Below, piece by piece: positions 9,831-20,073 of a stretch of DNA of 64,000 nucleotides (position 1 is the first letter of the stretch; every line of letters starts with the position of its first letter). This DNA is from Rhodococcus triatomae. Its GTDB lineage: Bacteria; Actinomycetota; Actinomycetes; Mycobacteriales; Mycobacteriaceae. The translations under genes and the position numbers were made by a program. The stretch spans positions 248,001-312,000 of the forward strand of contig NZ_CP048814.1 in NCBI RefSeq assembly GCF_014217785.1. The letters are read 5' to 3'. The notes beneath the pieces are model-generated. The model was not told the DNA's origin. It ran no database searches and saw only the letters and a list, made by a program, of their open reading frames with translations.

Positions 9831-12800
9831 CTACTCGCCGAACACCCGCTCCACGACTCCGCGGGCACGGCGGGTCACGCGCAGGTACTGGTCGAGGAAC
9901 TCGCCCGCGTCGTCGCTGCCCCATCCGGCCACCTGTGCGACCGCGGACAACAACCGGCCCGGGCCGGGCAACTGGTCGGTGGGCTTGCCACGCACCAGGA
10001 CCAGCGCGTTGCGCGCCTTGGTCGCCGTGATCCACGCGTCGCGAAGTAGTTCGACGTCCGACTCCGCCAGAAGTTCGGCGGCGCCGATCGCATCCAGCGT
10101 CTCGAGCGTCGAGGTGTTGTGCAGCGCCTGGATCTCGCTCGCGTACCGGAGTTGGAGCAACTGGACCGTCCACTCGATGTCGGCCAGCCCGCCGCGTCCC
10201 AGCTTCGTGTGCGTGGCCGGGTCCGCACCGCGGGGCAGCCTCTCGGAGTCGACTCGCGCCTTGATCCGCCGGATCTCGCGCACCGCCTGCTCGGAGACCC
10301 CGCCGGCCGGATACCGGGTGTGGTCGATCATGTACAGGAAACGCAGCCCGAGGTCACGGTCGCCGGTCACGTGGGTCGCACGGAGCAGCGCCTGCACCTC
10401 CCACGGCTGGGCCCACTGCTCGTAGTACGCCGCGTAGGACGCGAGTGTGCGCACCATCGGGCCGCTGCGGCCTTCCGGACGCAGACCGGTGTCCACTTCG
10501 AGTGGCGGATCGGTACTGGGAGCGCCCAGAAGTGTTCGCACCCGATCGGCGATGCTGTTGGCCCACTTCACCGCGACCGTCTCGTCCGCTCCCTCACGGG
10601 GCTCGCAGACGAACAGGACGTCGGCGTCCGACCCGTAGCCGAGTTCGTAGCCGCCGAGCCGGCCCATCCCGATCACGGTGAACGTCGCGGGCGCCTCGGT
10701 TCCCCGCTTGGCCTCGTCCGCCTTCACGACGGCGGTGAGAGCGGCACCGAGCACCGCGGCCCACACCGAGGACAACGCGCGGCAGACCTGCGGGACGTCG
10801 AGCATGCCGAGCACGTCCGCCGACGCGACTCGCGCGAGCTCGTAGCGCCGCAGCGAACGCGCAGCCGCGACGGCTCTGGCCGGGTCGTCGTATCGAGCTG
10901 CCGCCGTGGCGATTCCCCGGGCGACGTCCTCGGGCTTGGTCTCCAGCAGGCGTGGTCCGGACGGCGAGTCGGCATAGAGTCGGATCACTTCCGGCGCATT
11001 CACCAGGATGTCGGCCAGATACGCCGAGGAGCCGAGTACCCGCATCAGCCGTTCGGCGACGGCACGCTCGTCCCGGAGTAGCCGCAGGAACCACGTCTGG
11101 TCGAAGAGCGCGTCCGAGAGCCGTCGGTACGCGAGCAGTCCGGCATCGGGATCCGGTGTGTCCGCGAGGGATTCGAGCAGGTTGGGCAGGATGAGCGCCT
11201 GGATCCGCCCCTTGCGGGACAGGCCACCCGTGAGCGCGGTGAGATGGCCGAGCGCATTCTCGGGCGCGGTGTACCCGAGCGCCGCGAGCTGACGAATCGC
11301 GGCGTCGGACGTCAGCCGCAGGGCGTCCTTGTCCATCCGCGCCACCGACTCGAGCAGCGGCCGGTAGAACAGCTTGGCATGCAGACGCCGCACGCGGTGC
11401 GCGTTCCGCTTGATCTCGGCCTCGAGGACACCGAGCGCATCCCTCGTGCCGTCCGGCCGCATGTGCGCGGCACGGGCGAGCCACCGCAGTGCTTCCTCGT
11501 CGTCGGCCGGGGGCAGAGTGTGCGTGCGTCGCAACTTCTGCAACTGCAGGCGATGTTCGAGCAGTCGCAGGAACTCGTACGAGGCGGTGAGATTCGCGGC
11601 GTCGTCGCGGCCGACGTACCCGCCCGCCGCGAGCGCGGTGAGAGCGTCGACGGTGCTCTTGACGTGCAGCGACTCGTCGGCGCGGCCGTGTACGAGCTGC
11701 AACAGCTGTACCGCGAACTCCACGTCCCGCAGGCTGCCGCGGCCGAGCTTGAGCTCCCGCTCCCGCAGCTCCGGCGGGACGAGCTCCTCCACCCGGCGGC
11801 GCATGGCCTGTACCTCGGGAACGAAATCCTCGCGTTCCGACGCGGTCCACACCATCGGGCTCAGCGCCTGGTCGTACCGGCGTCCCAGTTCCATGTCGCC
11901 GGTCATCGGGCGCGCCTTGAGGAGCGCCTGGAACTCCCAGGTCTTCGCCCACCGTTTGTAGTACGCGACATGGGAATCGAGGGTGCGCACGAGTTCGCCC
12001 GCCTTGCCCTCCGGGCGCAGCGCGGCATCGACGTCGAAGAACGCGGACGAACCGATCCGCATCATCTCGCCCGCGATCCGAGCGGCACACGCATCGGCCG
12101 GCTCCGCGACGAACACCACGTCCACGTCGCTCACGTAATTGAGTTCGCGCGCACCGCATTTGCCCATCGCGATGACGGCGAGGCGCACCGGGCACGGCTT
12201 GTCCGGACACACCGTCGCGACCGCCACCGACAACGCCGCCGTCAATGCGGCGTCGGCCAGATCCGACAGTTCGTGCCCCACCGTCTGATACGGGATCACG
12301 GGCTCGTTCTCGACCGTCGCGGCCAGGTCGAACGCCGCGATCACCATGAGCTGATCGCGGTAGGTCTTGCGGAGTATCGCCACCGCCTCCGGGCCGGTGA
12401 TCCCGGCACGGTAGAGCAGAGCGTCCCTGTGCGCGCCCTCTTCCGGAACCGCCTGTACGGACCCGAGCAGCGCCTCGAGCGCGCTCTCCCGGGTCGGTGC
12501 CGGCACCTCGCCGGCGAGCAGCTTCCACGCCTCGGGTTCCGCCGCGAGATGATCGGCGAACGCGGCGGACGCACCCAGCAACCCGAAAAGCCGTCCGCGC
12601 AGAGGCTTGTCGACCCGCAGACGCGCGTCGAGCTCGGCCCAGCCCTCGCCCAGGCCCTCCCGCAACCGGACGATCGACCGCAGGGCGAGGTCCGCGTTCG
12701 CGGCACGCGAGAGCGCCCACAGGAGCTCGATGCTGTCGGCGTCGGTCCAGCCGAGTGCGCGGAGATCGTCCGGGGCACCTGGCTCGACCAGACCGAGGCG

Positions 12801-12860
12801 TCCCGGCCCGGGGACGACCGACCGCGCTGTCGGGGGTCTGACCATCCGTCGCTCGCTCAC
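9831..12860 (-). CDS. glnE: Bifunctional glutamine synthetase adenylyltransferase/deadenylase GlnE
   Basis: Adds and removes AMP on the Tyr of GlnA1. The 1009-aa protein has two nucleotidyltransferase domains. The N-terminal deadenylase has [19 protein letters not shown], and the C-terminal adenylylase has [19 protein letters not shown]. Each is followed by a helical PII-uridylyl-transferase-like domain ([10 protein letters not shown] and [10 protein letters not shown]). GTG at 12860 is chosen because it overlaps the glnA2 stop (GTGA) and gives a length close to M. tuberculosis GlnE (994 aa); ATG at 12845 is possible. Confidence 0.95.
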   Translation of the reverse strand: MSERRMVRPPTARSVVPGPGRLGLVEPGAPDDLRALGWTDADSIELLWALSRAANADLALRSIVRLREGLGEGWAELDARLRVDKPLRGRLFGLLGASAAFADHLAAEPEAWKLLAGEVPAPTRESALEALLGSVQAVPEEGAHRDALLYRAGITGPEAVAILRKTYRDQLMVIAAFDLAATVENEPVIPYQTVGHELSDLADAALTAALSVAVATVCPDKPCPVRLAVIAMGKCGARELNYVSDVDVVFVAEPADACAARIAGEMMRIGSSAFFDVDAALRPEGKAGELVRTLDSHVAYYKRWAKTWEFQALLKARPMTGDMELGRRYDQALSPMVWTASEREDFVPEVQAMRRRVEELVPPELRERELKLGRGSLRDVEFAVQLLQLVHGRADESLHVKSTVDALTALAAGGYVGRDDAANLTASYEFLRLLEHRLQLQKLRRTHTLPPADDEEALRWLARAAHMRPDGTRDALGVLEAEIKRNAHRVRRLHAKLFYRPLLESVARMDKDALRLTSDAAIRQLAALGYTAPENALGHLTALTGGLSRKGRIQALILPNLLESLADTPDPDAGLLAYRRLSDALFDQTWFLRLLRDERAVAERLMRVLGSSAYLADILVNAPEVIRLYADSPSGPRLLETKPEDVARGIATAAARYDDPARAVAAARSLRRYELARVASADVLGMLDVPQVCRALSSVWAAVLGAALTAVVKADEAKRGTEAPATFTVIGMGRLGGYELGYGSDADVLFVCEPREGADETVAVKWANSIADRVRTLLGAPSTDPPLEVDTGLRPEGRSGPMVRTLASYAAYYEQWAQPWEVQALLRATHVTGDRDLGLRFLYMIDHTRYPAGGVSEQAVREIRRIKARVDSERLPRGADPATHTKLGRGGLADIEWTVQLLQLRYASEIQALHNTSTLETLDAIGAAELLAESDVELLRDAWITATKARNALVLVRGKPTDQLPGPGRLLSAVAQVAGWGSDDAGEFLDQYLRVTRRARGVVERVFGE

Positions 12861-14197
12861 AACCCCAGATAGGCTTTGAGCTCGTAGGGAGTGACGTTGC
12901 TGCGGTAGTCCTCCCACTCACGGCGCTTGTTGCGCAGGAAGAAGTCGAACACGTGCTCGCCGAGCGCCTCCGCGACCAGCTCGGACTTCTCCATCTCGCG
13001 CAGCGCCTGATCGAGATTCTGCGGCAGCTCCCGGTAGCCCATCGCGCGACGCTCGGCCGGGGTGAGCGACCACACGTCGTCCTCCGCCTCCGGCGGCAGC
13101 TCGTATCCCTTCTCGATCCCGCGCAGCCCGGCGGCCAGCAGGACGGCGAACGTCAGGTACGGGTTGCAGGCCGAATCGGGGCTACGGATCTCGACGCGGC
13201 GGGACGACGCCTTGTTCGGCGTGTACATCGGCACCCGGATCAGGGCAGACCGGTTCGACGGGCCCCACGACGCCGCGGTGGGCGCCTCGCTACCGTGAAC
13301 CAGCCGCTTGTAGGAGTTGACCCACTGGTTGGTGACGGCGCTGATCTCGTTGGCGTGTTCGAGGATTCCGGCGATGAACGCCTTCCCCGTCTCCGACAGC
13401 TGCATCGGGTCGTCCGGGTTGTGGAACGCGTTGGTGTCGCCCTCGAACAGGCTCATGTGGGTGTGCATCGCCGAGCCGGCCTGATCGCTGAACGGCTTGG
13501 GCATGAAGCTGGCGCGCACGCCCTCCTGGATCGCGACCTCCTTGACGACGTAGCGGAACGTCATCACGTTGTCGGCCATGGAGAGCGCGTCCGCGTAGCG
13601 CAGGTCGATCTCCTGCTGCCCGGGGGCGGCCTCGTGGTGGCTGAACTCCACCGAGATGCCCATCGACTCGAGCGCGTCGATCGCGTGCCGCCGGAAGTTC
13701 GGTGCGGAGTCGTGGACCGCCTGATCGAAGTAGCCGCCGCTGTCCGCCGGCACCGGCGGCGTACCGTCCATCGGTCCGTTCTCGAGAAGGAAGAACTCGA
13801 TCTCCGGGTGCACGTAGCAGCTGAAGCCGAGATCGCCCGCCTTGTTCAGCTGACGGCGCAGGACGTGCCGGGAATCCGCCCACGAGGGCGAACCGTCGGG
13901 CATCGCGATGTCGCAGAACATGCGGGCCGAGTGCTGGTGGCCCTTGCTCGACGCCCAGGGCAACACCTGGAAGGTGGACGCGTCGGGCTTGGCGACGGTG
14001 TCCGCTTCGGACACCCGGGAGAATCCCTCGATCGCGGAACCGTCGAATCCGATCCCCTCCTCGAATGCGCCCTCGAGCTCCGCGGGCGCGATCGCCACGG
14101 ACTTGAGGTATCCGAGAACATCCGTGAACCACAGCCGGACGAATCGGATGTCGCGCTCTTCGAGGGTGCGCAGCACGAATTCCTTTTGGCGATCCAT
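12857..14197 (-). CDS. glnA2: Glutamine synthetase type I-alpha, GlnA2
   Basis: The 446-aa second glutamine synthetase has [66 protein letters not shown] and NRSALIRVP. At the position of the GlnA1 adenylylation loop the sequence is [12 protein letters not shown] with no Tyr, as in alpha-type enzymes that are not adenylylated. The start at MDRQKEF (14197) matches mycobacterial GlnA2; six upstream in-frame codons are left out. It lies upstream of glnE with a 4-bp overlap, so the pair is one operon. Confidence 0.95.
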   Translation of the reverse strand: MDRQKEFVLRTLEERDIRFVRLWFTDVLGYLKSVAIAPAELEGAFEEGIGFDGSAIEGFSRVSEADTVAKPDASTFQVLPWASSKGHQHSARMFCDIAMPDGSPSWADSRHVLRRQLNKAGDLGFSCYVHPEIEFFLLENGPMDGTPPVPADSGGYFDQAVHDSAPNFRRHAIDALESMGISVEFSHHEAAPGQQEIDLRYADALSMADNVMTFRYVVKEVAIQEGVRASFMPKPFSDQAGSAMHTHMSLFEGDTNAFHNPDDPMQLSETGKAFIAGILEHANEISAVTNQWVNSYKRLVHGSEAPTAASWGPSNRSALIRVPMYTPNKASSRRVEIRSPDSACNPYLTFAVLLAAGLRGIEKGYELPPEAEDDVWSLTPAERRAMGYRELPQNLDQALREMEKSELVAEALGEHVFDFFLRNKRREWEDYRSNVTPYELKAYLGL

Positions 14198-14352
14198 GCT
14201 CGCGAGACTAGGCAAGTCACGTTAAATCCGTGTTACTTCGCAGGTACGGAGTCTGCACCGACAGCCCCACCGGGTCGGCGAACCCCGCGTGATCTCGCCG
14301 GAATCCGGCGGCACTGCGCGCAGCCTCGACCGGCCCGAGGGTGCGGCGGATG

Positions 14353-15912
14353 TCAGCAGGTGAGGCCGTCGGCCGGGACGGTCAGATCCACCAGATAGTC
14401 GGTGATCGCGTCGTCCACGCAGCCCACCCCGTCGAGCACGACGGTGTGCTGGTTGCCCCGGTACGTCACCAGGGACCCGCCCAGCTGGGCAGCCAGGTCG
14501 ACACCCGCCTGGTAGGGAGTGGCCGGGTCCTCCGTGGTCGAGACGACCACGATCGGCGGCACCCCCGGCGCGGAGATCGTGTGCGGCTCCCCGGTGGCGG
14601 GCGCGGGCCAGAACGCGCAGACGTCGCGGGGCGCCAGCCCCGTGCCGCGACCGTCGTCCAGGAAGGGTGCCGCCTGCCGGTAGCGCATGTCCGACTCCCC
14701 CGCCACGGCCGGATCGGTCACCGGCGGGTCGTCCATGCAGCGGATCGCAGTGAAAGCGTCCCCCAGGTTCGAGTAGGTGCCGTCGTCCGCGCGTCCCTCG
14801 TAGAGATCGGCGAGCATGAGCAGGGAATCGCCGGTGCCGTCGGCGAGGCTGGACAGGCCTCCCCTCAGCGGCCCCCACAGGTTCTGCGTGTACAGGCCCT
14901 GTTGCACCCCGGTGATCGCATCCCGGTAACTCAGCCCGCGCGGATCGGTCGTCGCTGCCGGGTTCCCGATCAGCGGATCGACGAGCGCCCGGAAGCGGGC
15001 GACCGCCTGGGCCGGGTCGGTACCGAGCGGGCATTCCGCCGACGTCACACAGTCGGCCACGAACGCGTCGAACGCGACCTGGAAGCCCGCCGCCTGGGCG
15101 ATGACCTCCTCCACCGGATCCTGCTCCGGATCCAGCGCGCCGTCGAGCACCATGGCCCGGACGTTCGCAGGGAACGTCTCGGCATAGGTGGATCCCAGTC
15201 GGGTGCCGTAGGAGAAGCCGAGATAGTTCAGCTCCTCGTCGCCGAGGACCGAGCGGATCACGTCCATGTCACGCACCACCTCGCGAGTGCCGACGTGGGC
15301 GAGGAGATCGACTCCGGCCCGCTCCGCGCACGTGTCCGCGTAGTCGCGGTTGCGTTCCTCCGCGCGAGCGACACCCTCGGGGGTGCGGTCGACGTCGTCC
15401 TCGGTGCGGTCGGCGTCGATCTCGGCGTCGGTGAGGCAGCGCACCTGTGGTGTCGACGCACCCACACCACGCGGGTCGAAGCCGACGACGTCGAACCGCT
15501 CGCCGATCTCGGTGTTCTGCGCGATTCCGGCCATCGCCAGCCCGGACGCGCCCGGGCCGCCGGGATTGATCAGGAGGGACCCGAGGGGCGCACCGGATGC
15601 ACGCATCCGGGAGACGGCGATCTCGGCGGTCTCACCGTCCGGGTTCGCGTAGTCCAGCGGCACGCTCACCCGCGCGCATTCGAGGGCGTCGTCGAGTTCG
15701 CTCTCGGTCTCGGTCTCGTACGGGCCGCAGTCCTCCCACTCCAACTTCTGCGCGTAGAACTCGTCCAGTCCTTCGGGGACCGGCCCGGTCGCAACCGGCT
15801 CCGCGGGTTCTGCCCGGCCCGGATCCACGGCTCCTCCGCCGCACCCCGCCACCAGAACCACCGCGAGGCCGATTCCCACCGGGCCCGCGAGGACCCGCGC
15901 ACGTTTCCACAT
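14353..15912 (-). CDS. Alpha/beta-hydrolase lipoprotein peptidase (CaeA/Hip1-like, TAP C-terminal domain)
   Basis: The 519-aa secreted serine hydrolase is anchored through the lipobox VAGC (Cys24). The oxyanion region is NPGGPGASG, the nucleophile is Ser234 in GFSYGT, and the predicted acid and base are Asp462 (TTEDPATPY) and His489 (GNQHTVV). A TAP-like C-terminal domain ends in a pair of cysteines. M. tuberculosis has two such genes here (Rv2223c and Rv2224c/Hip1), while this window has one. Hip1 is known as a cell-envelope protease; the substrate here is unknown. It is divergent from panB. Confidence 0.88.
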   Translation of the reverse strand: MWKRARVLAGPVGIGLAVVLVAGCGGGAVDPGRAEPAEPVATGPVPEGLDEFYAQKLEWEDCGPYETETESELDDALECARVSVPLDYANPDGETAEIAVSRMRASGAPLGSLLINPGGPGASGLAMAGIAQNTEIGERFDVVGFDPRGVGASTPQVRCLTDAEIDADRTEDDVDRTPEGVARAEERNRDYADTCAERAGVDLLAHVGTREVVRDMDVIRSVLGDEELNYLGFSYGTRLGSTYAETFPANVRAMVLDGALDPEQDPVEEVIAQAAGFQVAFDAFVADCVTSAECPLGTDPAQAVARFRALVDPLIGNPAATTDPRGLSYRDAITGVQQGLYTQNLWGPLRGGLSSLADGTGDSLLMLADLYEGRADDGTYSNLGDAFTAIRCMDDPPVTDPAVAGESDMRYRQAAPFLDDGRGTGLAPRDVCAFWPAPATGEPHTISAPGVPPIVVVSTTEDPATPYQAGVDLAAQLGGSLVTYRGNQHTVVLDGVGCVDDAITDYLVDLTVPADGLTC

Positions 15913-16102
15913 ACCCCCGATCGTGCCAGGTCGACGGGACAGGCCTGCGCACGGTCACCGACGGGCTCGGCTCCCCACCGAGGGCGATGTGACCCATTGC
16001 ACCCTCACCGGCCCTTCGAGCTCGAACGCGACGGTGGCAGACTGGAGGCGTCATCACCCAACCCGGGGACCCGACACGGGCCTCGAGGACGAAAGGGACA
16101 CG

Positions 16103-16948
16103 ATGTCCGAGAACACCCCCGTGTACGGCGCTTCCCCCACCTCCGACGCACCGCGTCGCAAGACCCGCGTCCACCACCTCCAGACGATGAAGTCCGAGGG
16201 CACTCGCTGGGCGATGCTCACCGCATACGACTACTCGAGTGCACGGATCTTCGAGGAGGCCGGGATCCCGGTACTGCTCGTCGGAGACTCCGCGGCCAAC
16301 GTCGTCTACGGGTACGACACCACCGTGCCGGTCACCGTGGACGAGTTGCTGCCCCTCGTGCGCGGCGTCGTCCGCGGCGCGCCGCACGCGTTGGTGGTCG
16401 CCGACCTGCCGTTCGGCACGTACGAGGCCTCACCCGAGCAGGCTCTCGCCACCGCGACCCGCTTCCTCAAGGAAGGGCTTGCGCACGCCGTGAAGCTCGA
16501 GGGCGGCGAGCGAGTGGCTCCGCAGATCGCGGCACTGACCGCCGCGGGCATTCCCGTGATGGCACACATCGGATTCACCCCGCAGAGCGTCAACACCCTC
16601 GGCGGCTTCCGCGTGCAGGGCCGCGGAGACGCCGCCGAACAACTGGTCGCGGACGCCATCGCCGTCCAGGAGGCCGGTGCCTTCTCCGTCGTCATGGAGA
16701 TGGTCCCCGCGGAGCTGGCCGGACAGGTCACCCGCAAGCTCGTCATCCCGACCGTCGGCATCGGTGCGGGTGCCGAATGCGACGCGCAGGTTCTGGTCTG
16801 GCAGGACATGGCCGGATACACCAGCGGGAAGACCGCCAAGTTCGTCAAGCGTTTCGGCAACGTCGGCGACGAATTGCGCACCGCCGCAGCCGAGTACGCC
16901 CGCGAAGTGGCAGCGGGCACCTTCCCCGGCCCGGAGCACACGTTCTGA
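16103..16948 (+). CDS. panB: 3-methyl-2-oxobutanoate hydroxymethyltransferase PanB
   Basis: Makes ketopantoate from alpha-ketoisovalerate and methylene-tetrahydrofolate, the first committed pantothenate step, in the cytosol. The 281-aa product has [31 protein letters not shown] (metal and substrate site), [18 protein letters not shown] and [22 protein letters not shown] at 16103 follows AAGGGA at 16093-16098. Its stop shares one base with the ATG of the next lipoprotein gene. Confidence 0.96.
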   Translation: MSENTPVYGASPTSDAPRRKTRVHHLQTMKSEGTRWAMLTAYDYSSARIFEEAGIPVLLVGDSAANVVYGYDTTVPVTVDELLPLVRGVVRGAPHALVVADLPFGTYEASPEQALATATRFLKEGLAHAVKLEGGERVAPQIAALTAAGIPVMAHIGFTPQSVNTLGGFRVQGRGDAAEQLVADAIAVQEAGAFSVVMEMVPAELAGQVTRKLVIPTVGIGAGAECDAQVLVWQDMAGYTSGKTAKFVKRFGNVGDELRTAAAEYAREVAAGTFPGPEHTF

Positions 16949-17373
16949 TGCCGCGACCGTCCTGGCGCGTCGCGGGTGCGACGGGCGCCGCCGTCGCCGC
17001 ACTGGCCGCCGCGGTCGCCTGCGGATCCCCGGCGCCCGCCCCCGAGCCCACACCGACGCAGTCCGAGCAGCAACCGCCGTCCGGGACAGCGCCTGCGGCC
17101 GGCGGGGTCACCGAGGCACAGGCCGCCGCGTTGTGCGGAGACCTGGAGGGCCAGCTGCAGAGTTGGCGCACGTACACCCCGACCATCGGCAAGACCGGAC
17201 TCAACGGCCTCGTCCTCACCTGGATCGCACAGAACGGACTCAACCCGATCGAGTTCGCCCAGGACCGCGCCCGGATCGATGCCATCACCACGGCAGCGTG
17301 TCCGCAGGTCCGGCAGGAGGCGATCACCGCGCTCGAAATCCCCGACCTCGCCTCCGGACTGATCGGGCTCTGA
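16948..17373 (+). CDS. Small putative lipoprotein of unknown function
   Basis: The 141-aa protein has a signal peptide (basic start, AAVAALAAAVACGS) and a lipobox-like VAC, so it is probably lipidated. A Pro/Glu/Thr-rich linker is followed by a small compact domain containing GLNGLVLTWIAQNGLNPIEF and two Cys that could pair. I do not recognise the domain. Its ATG overlaps the panB stop by one base and the next gene starts 3 bp after its stop, so the three are probably co-translated. The 108-residue mature domain has no visible catalytic motif. Confidence 0.75.
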   Translation: MPRPSWRVAGATGAAVAALAAAVACGSPAPAPEPTPTQSEQQPPSGTAPAAGGVTEAQAAALCGDLEGQLQSWRTYTPTIGKTGLNGLVLTWIAQNGLNPIEFAQDRARIDAITTAACPQVRQEAITALEIPDLASGLIGL

Positions 17374-17376
17374 CCG

Positions 17377-18345
17377 GTGGGCGGCGAGGTTCGTGGGCTG
17401 TATCCACCGATCGACGCCCACGAATCCGGGTATCTGGACGTCGGTGACGGCCAGCGGATCCACTGGGAGATCAGTGGCAATCCCGACGGCAAACCTGTCG
17501 TGTTCCTGCACGGTGGCCCCGGGGGCGGCACCGAGCCCGCCTACCGCCGGTTCTTCGATCCGGCCGCATATCGGGTCGTCCTGTTCGACCAGCGCGGGTG
17601 CGGCCGCTCGACTCCCCACGTCGCCGACGGCGCCGACCTGGCCGTCAACACGACGCCGCACCTGATCGCCGACATCGAGGCGCTCCGCGAGCATCTCGAG
17701 GTGGACCGGTGGATGGTCTTCGGCGGCTCGTGGGGGTCGACCCTCGCCCTCGCCTACGCCCAGCGCCATCCGGCGCGCGTCACCGAACTCGTGCTCCGCG
17801 GGATATTCCTGCTCCGGCGGCGCGAGATCGACTGGTACTACAACGGGGGCGCCGGTCACCTGTTCCCCGAGCAGTGGCAGCGGTTCCTCGCACCGATTCC
17901 CGAATCCGAACGTGGCGGCGACCTCGTCGAGGCGTACCACCGGTTGCTCCACCACCCCGATCTCGAGGTCGCGACCGACGCGGCGGTCGCCTGGTCCACC
18001 TGGGAAGGCGCGACGAGTTCGCTCCTGCCCTCACCGGATCGTCTCGCCGAGACCGCCGAGCCCCGGTTCGCGCTGGCCTTCGCGCGCATCGAGAACCACT
18101 ACTTCCGGCACCGTGGGTTCTTCGACGAGGGCGCCCTACTCCGCGACGCGGACGCACTGGACTCGATCCCCGGCGTCATCGTGCAGGGTCGCTACGACGT
18201 GGTGTGTCCCGCCGTGAGCGCCTGGGAACTGCACCGGGCGTGGCCGCGGTCCGTCCTCGAGATCATCGACGACGCCGGGCATTCCGCGCTCGAGCCGGGA
18301 ACGTCGGCGGCACTCGTCGAGGCCACCGACCGATTCCGGCCCTGA
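17377..18345 (+). CDS. pip: Proline iminopeptidase (alpha/beta hydrolase, S33)
   Basis: The 322-aa protein should release N-terminal proline from peptides. The oxyanion motif is HGGPGGG, FDQRGCGRS follows, the nucleophile elbow is GGSWGST (Ser118), and the predicted acid and base are Asp274 and His302. The cap region DWYYNGGAGHLFPEQWQ is typical of Pip. Length and motifs match the S33 family throughout. The GTG start at 17377 is 3 bp after the upstream lipoprotein stop. Confidence 0.92.
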   Translation: MGGEVRGLYPPIDAHESGYLDVGDGQRIHWEISGNPDGKPVVFLHGGPGGGTEPAYRRFFDPAAYRVVLFDQRGCGRSTPHVADGADLAVNTTPHLIADIEALREHLEVDRWMVFGGSWGSTLALAYAQRHPARVTELVLRGIFLLRRREIDWYYNGGAGHLFPEQWQRFLAPIPESERGGDLVEAYHRLLHHPDLEVATDAAVAWSTWEGATSSLLPSPDRLAETAEPRFALAFARIENHYFRHRGFFDEGALLRDADALDSIPGVIVQGRYDVVCPAVSAWELHRAWPRSVLEIIDDAGHSALEPGTSAALVEATDRFRP

Positions 18346-18360
18346 GACCGCCCACTCGTC

Positions 18361-18429
18361 CACGCCCCGTCGACTACTCGTTCCACGCCCCGTCGATTAC
18401 TCGTTCCACGCCCCGTCGATTACTCGTTC
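18361..18429. repeat. Three 23-bp tandem repeats at the 3' end of the SPOR gene
   Basis: Three near-identical 23-bp units start at 18361, 18384 and 18407; they differ only at one C/T position. A degenerate fourth copy follows at 18430 inside the coding end of the minus-strand SPOR gene. Each unit contains the sequence of that gene's stop region, so the array looks like slippage duplication of the gene's 3' end. Confidence 0.8.
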
Positions 18430-18605
18430 CACTCCTCGTCGACACGGTCGGCTTCCTTCGTCCGCTCGGCAGCGATCTGCAGGGCGTGCTCGGCGGACTC
18501 CCGATCCGGGTACGGGCCCATCCGGGTGAAGGTGGACGTCTGCTTGCCCTGCGCCACCGTGCCGTTCTCCAGGTCGTAGTACCAGAGCTTGTCGTCGTCA
18601 GTCAT
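18420..18605 (-). CDS. Small SPOR-domain-like protein
   Basis: The 61-aa protein begins MTDDDKLWYYDLENGTVAQG and continues with TRMGPYPDRESAEHALQIAAER. These are features of the short SPOR-like proteins common in actinobacteria, where a tryptophan-rich strand is followed by a DRESAEHAL helix. There is no signal peptide, so it is cytosolic; its role is unknown. The stop codon lies inside the 23-bp tandem repeat array, so the C-terminus (DEEWNE) is set by the first copy. It converges on pip. Confidence 0.8.
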   Translation of the reverse strand: MTDDDKLWYYDLENGTVAQGKQTSTFTRMGPYPDRESAEHALQIAAERTKEADRVDEEWNE

Positions 18606-18747
18606 GCCTCCAGTCTCTCATCACGATCACGTGCGCGCCGCACGTTCGACGGGTGCCCTCGGGTGGCTCGGCGGGGCGGAGCCGAGTTGAGAAACCCCGC
18701 TCGACTGCTACCCTCGATCCGGACCGATACCAAGAATTGGAGTACGA

Positions 18748-18840
18748 ATGTCGACGATCATCTTCGATCAGCTTCTTCCCTACCTCGGGCCGGAGGCGGC
18801 CACGTACTGGGCCCAGCTCCTGGTCATCCAGCCGGTCTGA
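18748..18840 (+). CDS. Candidate 30-aa small protein
   Basis: ATG at 18748 follows TTGGAG (18737-18742) at 5 nt, a good ribosome site. The 30-codon frame starts MSTIIFDQLLPYLGPEAATY and ends ...VIQPV with a TGA. It is moderately hydrophobic with an amphipathic look. Eleven bases after the stop comes an exceptionally long perfect terminator hairpin. A Shine-Dalgarno, short frame and terminator together look like a dedicated small gene, but I know no relative and it could be chance. Confidence 0.5.
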   Translation: MSTIIFDQLLPYLGPEAATYWAQLLVIQPV

Positions 18841-18850
18841 CCACCGACTT

Positions 18851-18889
18851 CGTGAAGGCCCCCGCGGACTGTCCGCGGGGGCCTTCACG
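18851..18889 (+). terminator. Perfect 18-bp terminator hairpin
   Basis: The 18-bp perfect inverted repeat (18851-18868 with 18872-18889) has a 3-nt loop. It lies between the small ORF at 18748 and the 3' end of the minus-strand RNase P RNA, so it could end transcripts from both sides. Confidence 0.8.
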
Positions 18890-18941
18890 TGTTCCGGCGA
18901 CCTGAAGCGGACATCGACGCACAGCCGGGTATCGAGGATGG

Positions 18942-19382
<441 letters not shown>

Positions 19383-19472
19383 ATCGGACAGCCTACCGCT
19401 CGGGCGGCGCCCGTCTCCCGGCGGTGCCCGGAGATGCCGACGGGTGTCGGGGTGATCGCCTATCCTCACCGG

Positions 19473-20030
19473 ATGGACGACACCGGCACACCGAGATTCG
19501 CGGCGCTGCTGCGCGGCATCAACGTCGGCGGGGTCACGATCAAGATGGCCGATCTGCGCCGCGTCTTCGCCGAGCAGGGGTTCGAGGAGGTGCGCACCGT
19601 CCTCGCCTCGGGCAACGTTCTCTTCGATGTTCCGGCAGACAGCGGTCACGCCCCGGATCCGGCGACGTTGCGGTCCCGCATCGAGACGGCGCTCGGTGGG
19701 GAGTTCGGCTACGACGCACGGGTGTTCGTACTCGACGTCGCGACCCTGCGGTCGATCGTGGCGGCGTACCCGTTCGACCCGGAGCAGCCTGGCCGGCACC
19801 CGTATGTCGTTTTCGTGTCCGACCCCGGAGCGCTCGAGGCGCTGGCCTCCGGTCGGGACCGGCTCGATCCCGCCGTCGAGCGCATCGAGACCGGAGACGG
19901 GGTGCTCTACTGGGAGGTGGAACGGGGCAAGACACTCGAGAGCACGCTGGGAAAGCGGACCGCGGCGGCGAAGATCAAGTCCCACACCACCACCCGGAAC
20001 CTCCGCACGCTGACCAGGATGCTCTCGTGA
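19473..20030 (+). CDS. DUF1697 family protein
   Basis: The 185-aa protein opens with the family signature FAALLRGINVGG, followed by IKMADLRRVF, VRTVLASGNVLF and the C-terminal KSHTTTRNLRTLTRML. These are the defining blocks of DUF1697. The function is unknown. ATG at 19473 is chosen; the longer open frame upstream runs through rnpB and is not real. It ends 43 bp before the stop of the convergent RNase H gene. Confidence 0.9.
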   Translation: MDDTGTPRFAALLRGINVGGVTIKMADLRRVFAEQGFEEVRTVLASGNVLFDVPADSGHAPDPATLRSRIETALGGEFGYDARVFVLDVATLRSIVAAYPFDPEQPGRHPYVVFVSDPGALEALASGRDRLDPAVERIETGDGVLYWEVERGKTLESTLGKRTAAAKIKSHTTTRNLRTLTRMLS

Positions 20031-20073
20031 GTCCGGCGGCCGTGGCGACAGGTACTACGCTGCGGCGGCGTGG

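Noticed and set aside
10594-12921. 775-codon minus-strand frame inside glnE
   Set aside because: It lies on the same strand as glnE in another phase, is Arg/Gly-rich and lacks motifs; glnE accounts for the region.
14341-17373. 1010-codon plus-strand frame across the CaeA-like and panB genes
   Set aside because: Only its last 141 codons (from ATG 16948) look like a real lipoprotein. The rest is antisense to the peptidase gene and out of phase with panB.
18361-18429. Tandem 23-bp repeats considered as a CRISPR array
   Set aside because: The units are contiguous without spacers and there are no cas genes.
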